Assembly: GCA_030848705.1 (NCBI GenBank) | Contig: CM061245.1 | Location: forward strand, 71,349,564 to 71,413,563 | Direction of reading: 5' to 3' | DNA: 64,000 bases | DNA from: Heracleum sosnowskyi | Lineage: Eukaryota > Streptophyta > Magnoliopsida > Apiales > Apiaceae | Shown here: positions 48,001 through 58,863 of the stretch, piece after piece | How the letters are laid out: the number at the start of each line of letters is the position of its first letter | How positions within the stretch are numbered: position 1 is the first letter of the stretch | Translations under genes and position numbers: made by a program | Notes under the pieces: generated by a model | What the model was told of the DNA's origin: nothing | The model's input: the letters and a program-made list of their open reading frames with translations, nothing else | The model's database searches: none

Positions 48001-49644
48001 CAAATCCTGATGACTGATCAAATCCTGACGCCTGGTCATGGACAAACTCTTGCCACAATTCTTGAAGGAGATGAAGATGTTCTAATTGCAAATCCTGAAG
48101 ATGCTGCTAACTTATTTCAGAAGTTCAAAACAAGATATGGTAATGTTGTTACTCTTTATCATACTGATAAGAGAGTTCAACAGTTATTTGTAAGAAAAGC
48201 ACTCTCCACAGCAAGTGAAGAATATCCTGATCTCTCACAAGAAGAATTCTTAATTCAACAAAGAGAAATGATGGACAGTTTTAATAACCCTGCTCCTACT
48301 AGAGGTAGGAGAGGTGTTAGAAGAGGAAGAAGAAGCTCATCAAGTCAACCAATGCCTAGACAAACAAGGTCTAGAGGATTAAGAATTGAAGAAATTCCTG
48401 AACCTACTCAAATACTAGTAGTTCCTGACAGGTCTACTTTTGGTGATGATGGAATTGTTGAAGAAGAACCAAAATTGAGAAGAAGACCAAGACAATCAAC
48501 TCTCAGCAATACAAATCAAATTGAAGAGTTTAATCCTGATATTGTTCCTGACAATATTCAAGATCCTGATGATTCTGAAATTCTGCAAGAGGTTGGTTTA
48601 TTAATTCTTTCTACAGTGGTTGATTCTCACAATAAGGAAGTAGATGAAGAAGAAGAAGACAGAAGAAGAATAACAAGGTCAACAAATAGCGATTTTCAGC
48701 TCTATAAGCAAAGACTCAAAACTTCAAATAAAGGGTTGTGGAGAAATATCAGAAGACAACAACCTCAACTAGAGAAGAGTTATGCTTATGAGAAAGAAAA
48801 GGATAAGAAATGGAAACACATTGACACATTTAGGTGTGATAGACCTATTAATTTTCAGTCTGGTGGGATTATCACAAGTGCCTCAAGTGTTGCTGATTTA
48901 TCTAATATAGTTAGATCAAAAGCACTCTGGTTACAAATGTTCTCAAATCTGAGGTAAATGGCAAACAATTCAAGAGGAGGTATTGGACACAGGGATGCTG
49001 AATATCTAAATACACCTCATGTTGATCCTTATGCCCTGACTGAAATTGGAGGTATTTTAACTTCTGAAAACCTGAACAATTTATTATCTGTTGATATAGT
49101 AATAGATTGTCATAATGGTTCTGAAAAGAAAGAAAAGCTTCTTTACTTCATGAAAGATGGTTCTGTGAAGATTCTATCCATTCAAGACTTGCTGGTGAAA
49201 ACTACAAAGGAACTGAAATATGTTCATTATTTGTTAAGATGGAAGAATGAAGTGTGCAAAGTGTGGAGTGACATGATCTTGGCAACAATAAGAAGAAGAC
49301 TGGATGGAAATAGAAATTTCAATGGTGATTATACTCCCATGTGCTTAAATCAAAGAGGTCAAGACGTGGAAATGCAAAGGGGCACTGCTGTTAAAGAAGT
49401 GACTTTTGGCATGACACAGCTTAATCTTAATCCTGATGGGAAGGAAATTGCTTATCTTTTGCTTGAAGAGCACAGTCTACAAAGAAGCTCCATTCAGAAT
49501 CTCAAAGCAGCTATCTACCAGATTGATGAGGAAGATGAAGAGCTCAGAAATCTTAAGGAAAGACTGATTCAAATTCTTGAGGAAAAAGAAGAAAATTTAT
49601 TATCCAACTTCTTGAAGATGAATCTGTGCTATCAAAGAATCTAA
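45047..49644 (+). pseudogene. Element B env-like third ORF, about 1,500 codons with stops
   Basis: Starts at ATG 45047 (MASSSFMNKQ) behind a pyrimidine-rich leader. The N-terminal 210 residues form a compact domain of the kind often labelled putative plant transposon protein in Sirevirus third ORFs (FHIVQDFLASSQLKFAL, FEYDGVTHYVTPAIVEEAL). Then come Ser/Asp-rich regions with seven QEP repeats (46626-46975), PD-rich stretches, and a coiled-coil-like segment near 47640-47760. An Arg/Ser-rich patch lies near 48290-48370, and the Glu-rich C-terminus is at 49520-49640. In-frame TAG stops are at 45686, 45944 and 46382, a TAA at 47543, a frameshift near 47710 and a TAA at 48955. I see no signal peptide or clear membrane anchor, so a true envelope role is unsupported. 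Function unknown. Confidence 0.75.
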
Positions 49645-49738
49645 ACAGATAAGTTGCTGCTGTAAATATTTGTACATTTTGTAAATATATTTTTGACATC
49701 ATTGAATCTAGGAATCTATACTTTATTCTACAAAGTAT

Positions 49739-49753
49739 GAGATTGGAGGAGAT
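49739..49753 (+). promoter_or_regulatory. Polypurine tract of element B
   Basis: GAGATTGGAGGAGAT directly before the 3' LTR start at 49754, the usual plus-strand primer position. Confidence 0.75.
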
Positions 49754-50303
49754 TGTTAGATCAGGATTCAATGATCGTCAGGATCTAGACTCAACTGATC
49801 AGGATTGCTGACGTCATCAGTATTGCATGGTCATCAATATTTGCTCAAGCGTCAGTATCAGGATTATCATCAGGATCTACATCAGGACTAGGATCAGGAT
49901 TGATCATCAGGACTGGAAGCTGATCGGGATTCATACTTAGAGTTATATTTGGAGTCTAGTTAAATAAGGAAGTTTATTTTGTCGGTTCCTTATTTATAGT
50001 AATGAAGCTATCAATTTAGGATAGGTTTCAATCTTTGTAATTGATTAGGACTTATCATGTAATTGATAGAGAAGATGTGTAGTATATAAACACATTTTAG
50101 GTTTCAATTTAGATCGATCACACACACGAGTATTTTGTAACCTTGAATCTCTTAAGAACTCAGATTTTCTTGAGAGAGTTTTGTAACAGTTTTATAACAG
50201 ATTTAATAAAACTGTTATTATTCATATTTGTGTTTATTAAAGTCGAGAATCTTTAACAATTGTATTCAACCCCCCTTCTACAATTGTTATTTACTGGGCA
50301 ACA
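49754..50303 (+). repeat. 3' LTR of element B
   Basis: 550 bp, same length as the 5' LTR, about 13 substitutions between them by eye, followed by the ATCCC target duplication. Confidence 0.95.
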
Positions 50304-50562
50304 ATCCCACTCACACATCTAGTTCTATTCCTGATCATGTGGAAAAGATGACAAATGTGGGGGCAAATCCTGATAGTGGTTCTACTCCTGACGAAGTAGA
50401 TGAACCTAGAAGGAGTAAGCGTGCAAAGATAGTCAAGGACTTTGGAAGTGATTTTGTCACTTACAATGTCGAGGATGAACCTTTAACTTTCCGACAGGCC
50501 ATGGATTCTTCGGAGTCAAGGCACTGGAAAGGTGCTGTAAAAAGTGAGATTGACTCTATTGT
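50304..50562 (+). pseudogene. Element A pol, segment between element B and the CACTA insertion
   Basis: Open frame continuing the element A polyprotein between integrase and reverse transcriptase: DEPRRSKRAKIVKDFG, FRQAMDSSESRHWKGA, KSEIDSI. This is the standard entry to the copia reverse transcriptase (linker with acidic/PD units and the HWKGAVKSE-type motif). It ends at the TGT target duplication of the CACTA element. Confidence 0.9.
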
Positions 50563-50589
50563 CACTACGCCATAAATGGCCTTTTGCAA

Positions 50590-50910
50590 CCACAAAACTA
50601 TGTTGCTATAAGCCCAATTTCGCGTTGCTATAGCCCCAAAAAGGGCTATGGTAACATCAGAGCCGTGTTAGGTTCTCAGCAGTTGCTATAGGGGTCTATA
50701 GTAACATACTAAGGACTCCTAAGGTAACATAGCAAACTGTGTTACTAAAGATATCTACAGCAACACAATAAACATTTTACAGCAACATACTTTCTGTGTT
50801 ACCAAAGATATTAAAATTTTGCAAATAAGTGGGTCCCACGTGTGGGGCCCACGTGTTATATTATCAATTGCAACACACAATTATACCTATAGTAACACCC
50901 TAAGTATAAT
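50590..50910. repeat. Left subterminal repeats of the CACTA element
   Basis: Many copies of a unit reading GTAACA or GCAACA, often as CTATAGTAACA or its inverse TGTTGCTATAG, at intervals of about 20-40 bases. The right counterpart is at 55270-55440. Such arrays are the binding sites of CACTA transposase in known systems. Confidence 0.8.
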
Positions 50911-51494
50911 AAAATAAAAATATGTTGTTTAAATATTATATTTCCCACCAAATAAACCAACAACCAAACCAAGTCTTAATTTCATTCACCAATAAGATAA
51001 CCAATCCAATAACAAACCAACCACATCAGCCAATAATATCCACCAAAACTAGAGAACATAAATTAAAACGTACAAGTACTACAAGAAAATTACATGTTCA
51101 TTTTTAACAACCACATTGCAAAGTCATAAGCGGGATAGAAAAACCTATACTAGATCATCAAAAGGCACGGTCTAAACCACTAGATGTCTAAGAGCCAAGT
51201 CTGTCACTCTCATTTGTCAGAGCTTCCTTCTTTGCCTCCAACATTTTCATTTTTGCTTGAGTATGCATCTAAAACACATAAGTAGTTCTTCAGGATGACT
51301 CTGACTTACTTTCCTAGATTCCTCAGCAGCTGCAAAATTTCCATGTTTACATCGTCCCGTAAACAAAATCCAATAATATTAACAAAAGCTGAAACAAGTA
51401 TCATCTCTTCCGCATATACCACCTTACCACAACACTCCAAGTGAAGCCTAAACTTAGTTTTTAGGAGATGATGCAACCTCATTTTCAGTGCGAT

Positions 51495-51853
51495 ATGATC
51501 GAGCATCTTCCTTAACATTTTCATTCCCAAAGCCTGAAAACATTGGAAGTCCAAAATCAAACTTTGAAACAATAAAACTTGCCAGAGTAAAACTTTGAAA
51601 CAATAACACGGGATAACAATCTTTACATGAGATAACTTGCCTTTTCGTAAAAGTTGATAGAACGATCTAGGTCACCAACACGAAGCATAACTTGACAGAG
51701 TGGTTCAGGAGTAGAAGCTCTTTGAATGATTTCAAAAGCATAGCCATCAGGATCTTTGACAAAAGCAATTATACTTGATCCACCTTTGACAGGACCAGGC
51801 TCCCTCGACACATTGCCACCCTTGGCTCTTGCATTCTCAACAAATTTGTACAC
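51495..51853 (-). pseudogene. Captured glyoxalase I (lactoylglutathione lyase) fragment, two exons
   Basis: Exon 51853-51641 (71 codons, acceptor TTTAG) encodes the end of one and start of the next glyoxalase I domain: GGNVSREPGPVKGG, IAFVKDPDGYAFEIIQR, TPEPLCQVMLRVGDLDRSINFYEK. Its donor is AAG followed by GCAAGT, a GC-type donor. The next exon starts at 51533 after TTTTCAG with ALGMKM, then similarity is lost. Glyoxalase I detoxifies methylglyoxal with glutathione; this piece lacks most of the enzyme and is not functional as such. It lies inside the CACTA element in the same orientation as the two other captured fragments. High intron and codon preservation suggests capture in DNA form. Confidence 0.85.
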
Positions 51854-52849
51854 CTAAAGTAAGAAGAAGAAAAAGAAAATTTATGATATATGATTCTTCA
51901 TATTGTTTACAAGATTTTAATTTTTCGGGTCTAAATATCTATGGTGGTTGTGGACAATATACTACCAATTAGAAAACTTTTATCTACAACATTCAAACTG
52001 TTCTGGAAATGAATCATTAAGTTGATATTTAACTTTCTACAATAGAATTGTATGCTCTATTTTTTTCGTGGGGAGGCCAGGAGGGGGAGAAGGGAATAAA
52101 AAATTACATCACAATTTTTAAAGAAACACTAAAATGAAGCTAAGAAACTGAGAGATCTTCTAAAACTTAACCTTCTTCTTTCTAATTAGATATCAACCAG
52201 AAGCTTAAACAGTTTATATTTGAATAATAACAACAATAGTGACAATAACATGAAAATAATTCATATGGGTACATTTCTTAAACTGCTTAATCATACGAGT
52301 TCAAGTATCTTTTCAAATTATGCATAACCTCCAAGTAACTCCCAAAATATTTAACAAAACTTGTTTAGGTTTTCACGATTCAACTTCAAAGCATAAGGTT
52401 TCAAATCAATTTACTGAAATACCCTGATTTCCACATTGTGATTTTAGTTTTTATTATCAGAAGTAATTTGATTTTCACAGACCAACAGTACCTAACTATA
52501 TATAGTTCTTCAAGTAAAAGGACAATACAAAGAAGCATACTAATAGATATCTTACAGGAGTTTTGACTCATAATGAAAAACTGAATATTTTACGCAAAGA
52601 CTTGGAAGAAGATACATTTACGTTTTATCTTAAAGGAATTTCAACTCATAAAAAAACATGAAATTATCGAGTCACTACATAATTACATTTAAGTTCTACC
52701 TTTTCAATTTACTATATGAATAGTGGACATTCAATATTACATTAAAAAAAATCAAGACAAATAAGTTCCAAGACAAAATAAACATCAATTAAAAAATGCA
52801 AAGAAAAATATGATATTAACAAAAACAGGAAATCGGAAAGAAGCAATAC

Positions 52850-53187
52850 TTGCAGTCCTCCAGAAAGAAAGTGAACATGTGAGTCGATAAATCCAGGAAC
52901 CACAATTCTTCCTTGAAGATTCAAATATTGAGTCTGATATCCAGCCAGAGCCTGCTTCCACAAATGTGCTACTTGAGATATCTCAAACTTACATCAAATA
53001 GCTAAATAATCAAAGCAAAGTATAATGAATCAAATTTAAAAAAATCACAAAACCTGAAGAGAAGAATAATTCCCAATTCGAAGAATTCGACCATTTCGAA
53101 CAGCCATGGAATCTGCAAAGGGAAGAGAGGAATGACTTGTATAAATAGTTCCATTAGTCACCAACAAATCTGCCACTTGTCTACTCC
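52850..53187 (-). pseudogene. Captured amidohydrolase (LAF3/YtcJ-like) fragment, two exons
   Basis: Exon of about 53187-53054 reads ADLLVTNGTIYTSHSS, PFADSMAVRNGRILRIG, NYSSLQ and has a GT donor. Exon 52951-52850 (34 codons, acceptor GGAAGCAG) reads LQGRIVVPGFIDSHVHFLS. The DSHVH motif is the metal-binding signature at the N-terminal side of the amidohydrolase barrel. The family includes the Arabidopsis LONG AFTER FAR-RED 3 protein of phytochrome A signalling. Only the first part of the enzyme is present, with its intron retained. Part of the Pack-CACTA cargo. Confidence 0.85.
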
Positions 53188-53978
53188 ATTCCCAGTTGGA
53201 CAAAATTGAAATTCAAAAACTCAAATAATTGTCAACCACATACATAGAAACAGAACACAAACAAAACATACAATACAATACATACATGAATAGATAAAAC
53301 GATGTAGAAAAGGGAAGGACTTACCTGGGTGATTGTTAAAGAAAGGGAGTAAGATGATAGAGAGTAAGAGGACAAGTGAACAAATTCATTTTGGCCCAGC
53401 GAGTAAATAGTAAATTCTGAATTAATGTAATATTGGCGCAAGGGACGATACACATTTCCCTAGAGGAAAAAAAAAGATAAAGGAGGAGAAGAACGGGGAA
53501 GATATTGAATTCTAACAACATTATGTTACATGTCCAGACCAGGCCAACTATCTCTTTGCTACACATCAAACAAAACGAAGGATACCATTACAAATGTTTG
53601 AGTTCCTACTCAGGATGTCTCAAATTCAATTTAACTTTCACCACTACTTGGTGACCATACCCTCGATTTGGTTATAAGACTTGAAGATCTAAAGATAATT
53701 GTACATAATAAAACCGAAAAGAGACTCTCTGTAGGTTTTATTAAACTAATTACAGTGACTTAATAGCTTATACTGAATCTTGATAGCAATTTGTAATCAG
53801 ATAATCATGTAAACGTAAGATCTCCTTTCAACAAATCACTCAAGGGGTACGTTTCTTGTTATGTAGTATGCCAGAACAAAAGAGAAATTTGGGGTTGAAG
53901 GAGCAGCCCAAAGTCTGAATACCAACTCCAAACAAAATACCAACGAAAAAAATTCTCTTTGAAAATACGAGAACTTAC

Positions 53979-54254
53979 CTATATAAATGAACTTGTATTA
54001 AGCTCGCATGCCAATGCTGCAACTGGCAAAGGTTTATATGGTGTTGACGGCACATAGCTCAGCTCGTAACTAACATGCATTGGCCCAAAAATATTAAAAT
54101 TCCCAGCACTACTTAAAGCAACTTCTGCTTCAGAACACCTCTTATAAACGACCCTCGCACGTCTGGATTCCCTGTCGACTTCTGTTTCACATTCCCGTAA
54201 TGGGCCAAAGCGCCTGAATAATTTATTAAGATTCACATCATTGACTTGCAGCAT
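53979..54254 (-). pseudogene. Captured fragment of a PWWP-domain-type nuclear protein
   Basis: One open stretch with NLNKLFRRFGPLRECETEVD, RRARVVYKRCSEAEVALSSA, NFNIFGPMHVSYELSY. This resembles the RRM-like C-terminal region of plant PWWP-domain proteins, where a FGPL...E.E...RARVVFK...A..A motif occurs. The assignment is from memory of the family and less certain than the other two fragments. The PWWP domain itself is absent. Third captured fragment, same strand as the others, closest to the right end of the CACTA element. Confidence 0.6.
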
Positions 54255-55260
54255 TCAGTATCACACATCAAATTACGTAATTGTTTGTTTTTAATTTCAT
54301 CCAGGTGAGCATGTTCATCAATTTTAAACACTATTCAGCTTTCATATAATCAAATAAAATGATATCATATATAAACAGAGGAATAAACACACAAAAACAC
54401 ACACATCTATGATAATTGACCTTCAAATATTTCCAGGGCTGTGTTTCGCATATTAAATTTGACGAAGCCATCTACAATTGATTTTACAAATCAAATACGA
54501 TTATATTTAAATATATTTGTAATAATCGAGAAAACGAAGCTGAAAGATTGAATACTTATAGAGAGGGTGAGCGGCTATGGATTGAGAAATTCTGATGTTG
54601 AAGTAAAGCGAAAAGAGGGGTATACAAACAATCGCATATATATAAACAATCATATACAAAATCAAAACCAAATGAAAATTAAATCGTAGATTAAACCCAA
54701 ACAAAGCTCAAACGTGAATCTGTTGCAAATTGAATCAAAGCTTGAACCCTAACTAGTCTCGTTGAACCCTAATTGAACTCTAATCGCTTCACGCTTCGAA
54801 CCCTAATGGAACGCCTAATTGTGAAAGAAGTGAGAGAAGTGAAAAGCGAGAGTACTTTTATTTTGGCCCAATCCTCCGCCTTCTTTCGTCCAATTCTAAT
54901 TTTTCGTTTTGCCGCTTTGCGTTTTTTTTTCCCGCTCGGCCCTAGTCAATAATTGAGACTGTACTTTCCTTTTCGTAGTTTTTTTAAAAAAGTATTATAA
55001 ATCTATTTTAATTTCTTTATATTAAATTCATTATTTTCATTATTTTTTAATTATTCACAGTTTTTACAAAATTATTATTTTCTCTAATAAAATTATAATT
55101 TTAATGATTTTAATCAAAATTTATTAATTCTTTAATATTTTTTTATTCAAAAATATTTTTATTCTAAATTTATTAAAAATAATTTAATATTTATGAAATA
55201 TAAATAATTCAATAATTTGATGGAATATAACTTTTTAATTTAATTTAATTTGTTCATTAA
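54255..55260. other. Right interior of the CACTA element, no coding sequence
   Basis: 54255-54850 may be untranslated or intron DNA that came with the captured fragments: several CCCTAA stretches and, on the minus strand, a leader-like purine/pyrimidine bias. 54950-55260 is extremely AT-rich. Nothing else recognised. Confidence 0.4.
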
Positions 55261-55457
55261 TACTATACTCTAAGGTAACACACCTCATTGTGTTACTCAG
55301 TGTAACACCCTTTACAACTATAGTAACATAGTTTCACGGCTTTGGTAACACCCAAAATCACTGCGTTACAATAGCACAAAAATTGAATAGCTATAGTAAC
55401 ATCCAGTATGGTAACACCCCCCCTAATTTGTTGTGATAGGCCATCTATGGCGTAGTG

Positions 55458-56955
55458 TGTTTCTAACGGAACATGGGAGTTGGTTGATCTTCCTCTTGGG
55501 TGTACTACTATAGGATGTAAGTGGATCTTCAAAAGGAAGATGAACCCGGATGGCTCAATAGATAAGTATAAGGCTAGGTTGGTAGCTAAGGGTTTTAAGC
55601 AAAAGGAAGGCATTGATTACTTTGACACATACTCTCCTGTTGCAAGGATGACTACAATCCGAATGCTTATAGCATTGGCTTCTGTACATGGTCTTATCAT
55701 CCATCAAATGGATGTAAAGACAGCTTTTCTTCATGGTGATCTTGAAGAAGAGATTTATATGGATCAGCCTGAGGGATTTGTTGCTTCGGGTAACGAGAGG
55801 AAAGTATGTAAGTTGATCAAGTCTATATATGGCTTAAAACAAACTCCTAGAGACTGGCATAAAAAGTTTGATGATACTGTTTTAGAATCAGAATTTGTAG
55901 TTAATGAAAGTGACAAGTGTGTCTACTATATGGTTAAAGGAAATGAATGGATTATCGTGTGCCTATATGTGGATGATATATTATTGTTTGGAACCAATAT
56001 TGAGATTATTAACGAGATAAAAAGTTTCTTGAAAAGGCACTTTGAAATGAAGGATATGGGTGAGGCTAGTGTGATTCTTGGGGTCAAGTTGACACAGTCA
56101 ACTGATGGAATAACATTGTCACAATCTCATTATATAGAGAAATCTATACTTGAGAAGTATGGTTATTCAAATTGTAGAATCGCTAGTACACCGTACGATC
56201 CTAAAGTTGCCCTAGTCAAGAATAGTTCAGGGATACATGTGTCTCAGTTAAGGTATTCTCATATTATTGGGAGTTTGCAATATCTTGCTAATGAGACTAG
56301 ACCAGATATTTCTTATTCTGTGTCTAAGTTAGCTAGATATACAAGTTGTCCGAACAAGACTCATTGGGAGGCACTAGATAGAGTTCTTAGATATCTTAAG
56401 GGAGCGATTTCCCTTGGTTTGCATTATCGAAGATTCCCTGGAGTACTCGAGGGATATAGTGATGCAAGTTGGATAGCTAAGAAATCTGGTACCAATGGAG
56501 TGACTGGATATTTATTTACCCTAGCAGGTGGAGCAATATCTTGGAAGTCTACTAGACAGACTTTGATACCTCGGTCTACCTTTGAGGCTGAGTTGTGTGC
56601 ACTAGATGCCACGGGGACGGAGGCTGAATGGTTGCATGGACTTATGTTAGTGTTACATGTAGTAAGCAGACCGCTTCCAGCCATTGTTGTTCATTGTGAT
56701 AGCCGTACAACTATCGACAAGATCAGTAGTGAAAAGTATAATGCTAAAACAAAGAGACACATCCAAGTTAGACTTAAGTCTATAAGGGGTCTTGTGTCTG
56801 AAAGGATTATTGCTGTAGAGTTCATTGGAACTCAGGATAATATAGCTGATCCTTTGACTAAAGGACTTGAGCATGCAGTAGTCCTTAAGTCTAGGTTGGG
56901 AATGGGACTGATAGCCCATAATGATTCATCAGCAGCGGGAACCCAATACACCTGA
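55458..56955 (+). pseudogene. Element A reverse transcriptase and RNase H
   Basis: Frame resumes after the CACTA element and is then free of stops to TGA at 56953. Reverse transcriptase motifs: GCKWIFKRKMNPDGS, KARLVAKGFKQKEGIDY, HQMDVKTAFLHGDLEEEIYM, LYVDDILLFG (catalytic YVDD) and SIYGLKQTPRDWH. RNase H motifs: EGYSDASWIAKK, STFEAELCALD, HCDSRTTIDK, and terminal DNIADPLTKGL. The catalytic acidic residues appear intact although gag and integrase of the same element are broken. Sequence style (DLPLGC.TIGCKWIFKRK, SLGLHYRRFPGVLEGYSD) points to an Ivana/Oryco-like copia branch. Confidence 0.92.
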
Positions 56956-57486
56956 GAGGAGATCCCTTGAAGTGTATTCAATGTGGTAATAACAAGCTGT
57001 GAGGGTGAGTTGGCAGTACCTTTACTATATACCTTGATACACACGTATCTGAGTCTATCCCCTGTAAACCTAAAAGGTACTGTTACTGCCAGTATATCAA
57101 GAGTTATTTGAACTCTGAATGGGGTCAAGTCATTTGACGAGATGATAGCAGTACATCTCTGGAGATGCCCAGCTAAGCGAATGTAATTGTGTGGTCGCAA
57201 TTAGAGGAAAGGGTTATTCCTTGAAGCATTCGACGAACAGGATCGAGACAGGACCATTAACGTCTCAAAGCCGTAGATCAGCACCATAGCCTTTGATTTG
57301 TCGTCGTCTATGGAGTGTGGTTACACCAAACGAATAAAGATTCAAGGTGAAACATTCCATCTAGATCCGGTAGCCATCGAAGTAGAGGACTTTGGGAGGG
57401 TTCAAACCCGGAAGGGTACCGACTCTAAAAAACATGTCATGATAAGGACCGATATGTAAGCATTTCTGTATGGATTTGTGGGGGAT
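56956..57486 (+). other. 3' untranslated region and polypurine tract of element A
   Basis: No coding sequence. Ends GGATTTGTGGGGGAT (about 57472-57486), the polypurine tract abutting the 3' LTR. Confidence 0.75.
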
Positions 57487-58863
57487 TGTTAGAAAATGGA
57501 AAGTTTGAGGCATATTTTAAATATGTTCTTGATGAAATTTCCGGAAACTAACAATTGGAGGTTGTTCCTTGTAATGAGGACTTAAACTTTCCTATTTGGA
57601 TCTAAGACATTTTCTTAGTGTAATCCATAAATAAATTGAGTTGAAATAGGTTGCTTGAAATGGGTTATGTGGGTTGGTTATATTGAAATAACTTGTATCC
57701 CACATAGAAATGGTAATGAGAGGTTGGTGGGTTTATATAGAACCATGTGCAAGAGTAGTGTACAACTACTAAGGCATGTGGGTGTGCATAGTGTTATTAT
57801 ATGCCTCACGTGTGCGCGCCGCCGCCGCCCGCCTCGCCTCGCCACGTCACGAATCGACTCTACTCGACTCGGGTCGGGTCGAAGGGCGATTTGGGCGAAT
57901 GTCTCGGCGTCTCGCGTACGCGAGGCGACCTGGGCGAGGAAATTTATTACCTGTTTATTTAATATTATTTATTGATTTAATTTAACAGTATCAGTATTTA
58001 TTTGTAACAGCTATACGAATTGGGTCAGGATTTATATTAAATCCTGATGGACCAGTTCTTGGATCAAATCCTGATGGCCTGGGTCAGTATTTGGATCAAA
58101 TCCTGATGACTACTGATCCTGATGGCCTGGTCAGTACTTGGAGTGTAATCCTGATGGTCGGTCAAGTACTGATGCCACTCCTAATGGACAGCAAGTCCTG
58201 ATGGCTTGATTTCAGTACTGATGATGATCAAATCCTGATGGAGCAGGAAATCCTGACTGTGCTGTAACTGTTATTAAATCCTGATGACAACTTTTATGAT
58301 AATTAAATCAGAATATTTAGTATTAAATGTCATATCTTCAGTTACAATATTTGATATATAACGTTTATCTTTTGTATTATATATACAAAATATAACGTTT
58401 GACAGAAGGTGATGATATACGAAACTGTGAAAAACCCTAGCAAAGATATTCTTCTCTCTCTCACACAACACAATACAGAAGATACATATGTTTTTGGGCG
58501 AACTGAGGTGCAGGTCGCTGTTGATCATTGCCATATCTGTGAGTGGATTGATCTGTGCTGTTTTATCCTGGGAGTGATATTGCTGCAACCCAACACAGCG
58601 TAAGTGGGGCAATAATCTCTTCAAGAACAGTCAAGACTTCTCTAAGGCTTGGCGACTCAGCTGTTTATTATCTATCAGTACTTGATAAAAGCTACAAAGA
58701 GATAAGTGTTCTTTCTTGTCTTGTTATTTTCAGTCTCTGATTAATTTTTTTGTTTCGACCTTCGTGTTTGTTTCGTTTATTGGTATTTTTGCATGTTCTT
58801 GTTAATACAAAATATATATAACTTCCCTATTGTTGCTGTGTAGTTAGTGTATTATACCCAACA
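57487..58863 (+). repeat. 3' LTR of element A
   Basis: 1377 bp, TG...CA, matches 20090-21490 with about 2.5 percent substitutions by eye and a shortened GC-rich segment (57808-57885). CCTGATG cluster at 58022-58285. Followed by target duplication TAGAT. Confidence 0.95.

Larger units (their letters stand above)
23907..50303 (+). mobile_element. Sirevirus-like copia element B with env-like ORF, full length, interrupted by element C
   Basis: LTRs 23907-24456 and 49754-50303 are each 550 bp, start TGTTAGATCAGG and end ACTGGGCAACA. The target duplication ATCCC is at 23902-23906 and 50304-50308, inside the pol gene of element A. The span is 26,397 bp; without element C and one ATAAC copy it is about 12.0 kb. 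By eye the LTRs differ at about 13 of 550 positions. Order: LTR, tRNA-Met primer site, gag with extra zinc knuckles, protease, integrase, reverse transcriptase, RNase H, spacer, env-like ORF of about 4.6 kb, polypurine tract, LTR. This is the layout of the env-carrying Sirevirus branch. Stops and frameshifts make it non-autonomous now. Confidence 0.95.
50563..55457. mobile_element. Non-autonomous CACTA transposon carrying host gene fragments (Pack-CACTA)
   Basis: Left end CACTACGCCATAAATGGCC and right end GGCCATCTATGGCGTAGTG form inverted repeats starting CACTA. The 3-bp duplication TGT flanks it at 50560-50562 and 55458-55460, as expected for En/Spm-type CACTA elements. Discounting the element and one TGT brings the interrupted pol frame of element A back into phase, confirming the borders. 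Subterminal zones (about 50580-50910 and 55270-55440) are packed with TATAGTAACA/TGTTGCTATAG-type units on both strands, like the transposase-binding repeats of this superfamily. Length 4895 bp. No transposase ORF is present. Three host-derived fragments with introns occupy the interior. Confidence 0.93.
20090..58863 (+). mobile_element. Ty1/copia element A, full length but interrupted by two insertions
   Basis: Both LTRs (20090-21490 and 57487-58863) start TGTTAGAAAATGG and end TACCCAACA. The target duplication TAGAT is present at 20085-20089 and 58864-58868. The span is 38,774 bp. Removing element B and the CACTA transposon with one copy of each target duplication leaves about 7.47 kb, a normal copia size. 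By eye the LTRs differ at roughly 35 positions plus indels in the GC-rich part, about 2.5 percent. Gag and pol carry frameshifts and stops, so the element is dead. Pol features suggest the Ivana/Oryco-like branch of plant copia and not Sirevirus, an assignment made from memory of that branch. Confidence 0.95.

Noticed and set aside
45047..49644. Calling the third ORF a retroviral envelope gene
   Set aside because: No signal peptide, transmembrane anchor or cleavage site can be seen; only its position matches.
51306..51572. Continuous 88-codon frame as a complete captured gene
   Set aside because: Only the piece after TTTTCAG (ALGMKM) matches glyoxalase; the remainder shows no recognisable similarity and is probably intron or unrelated filler.
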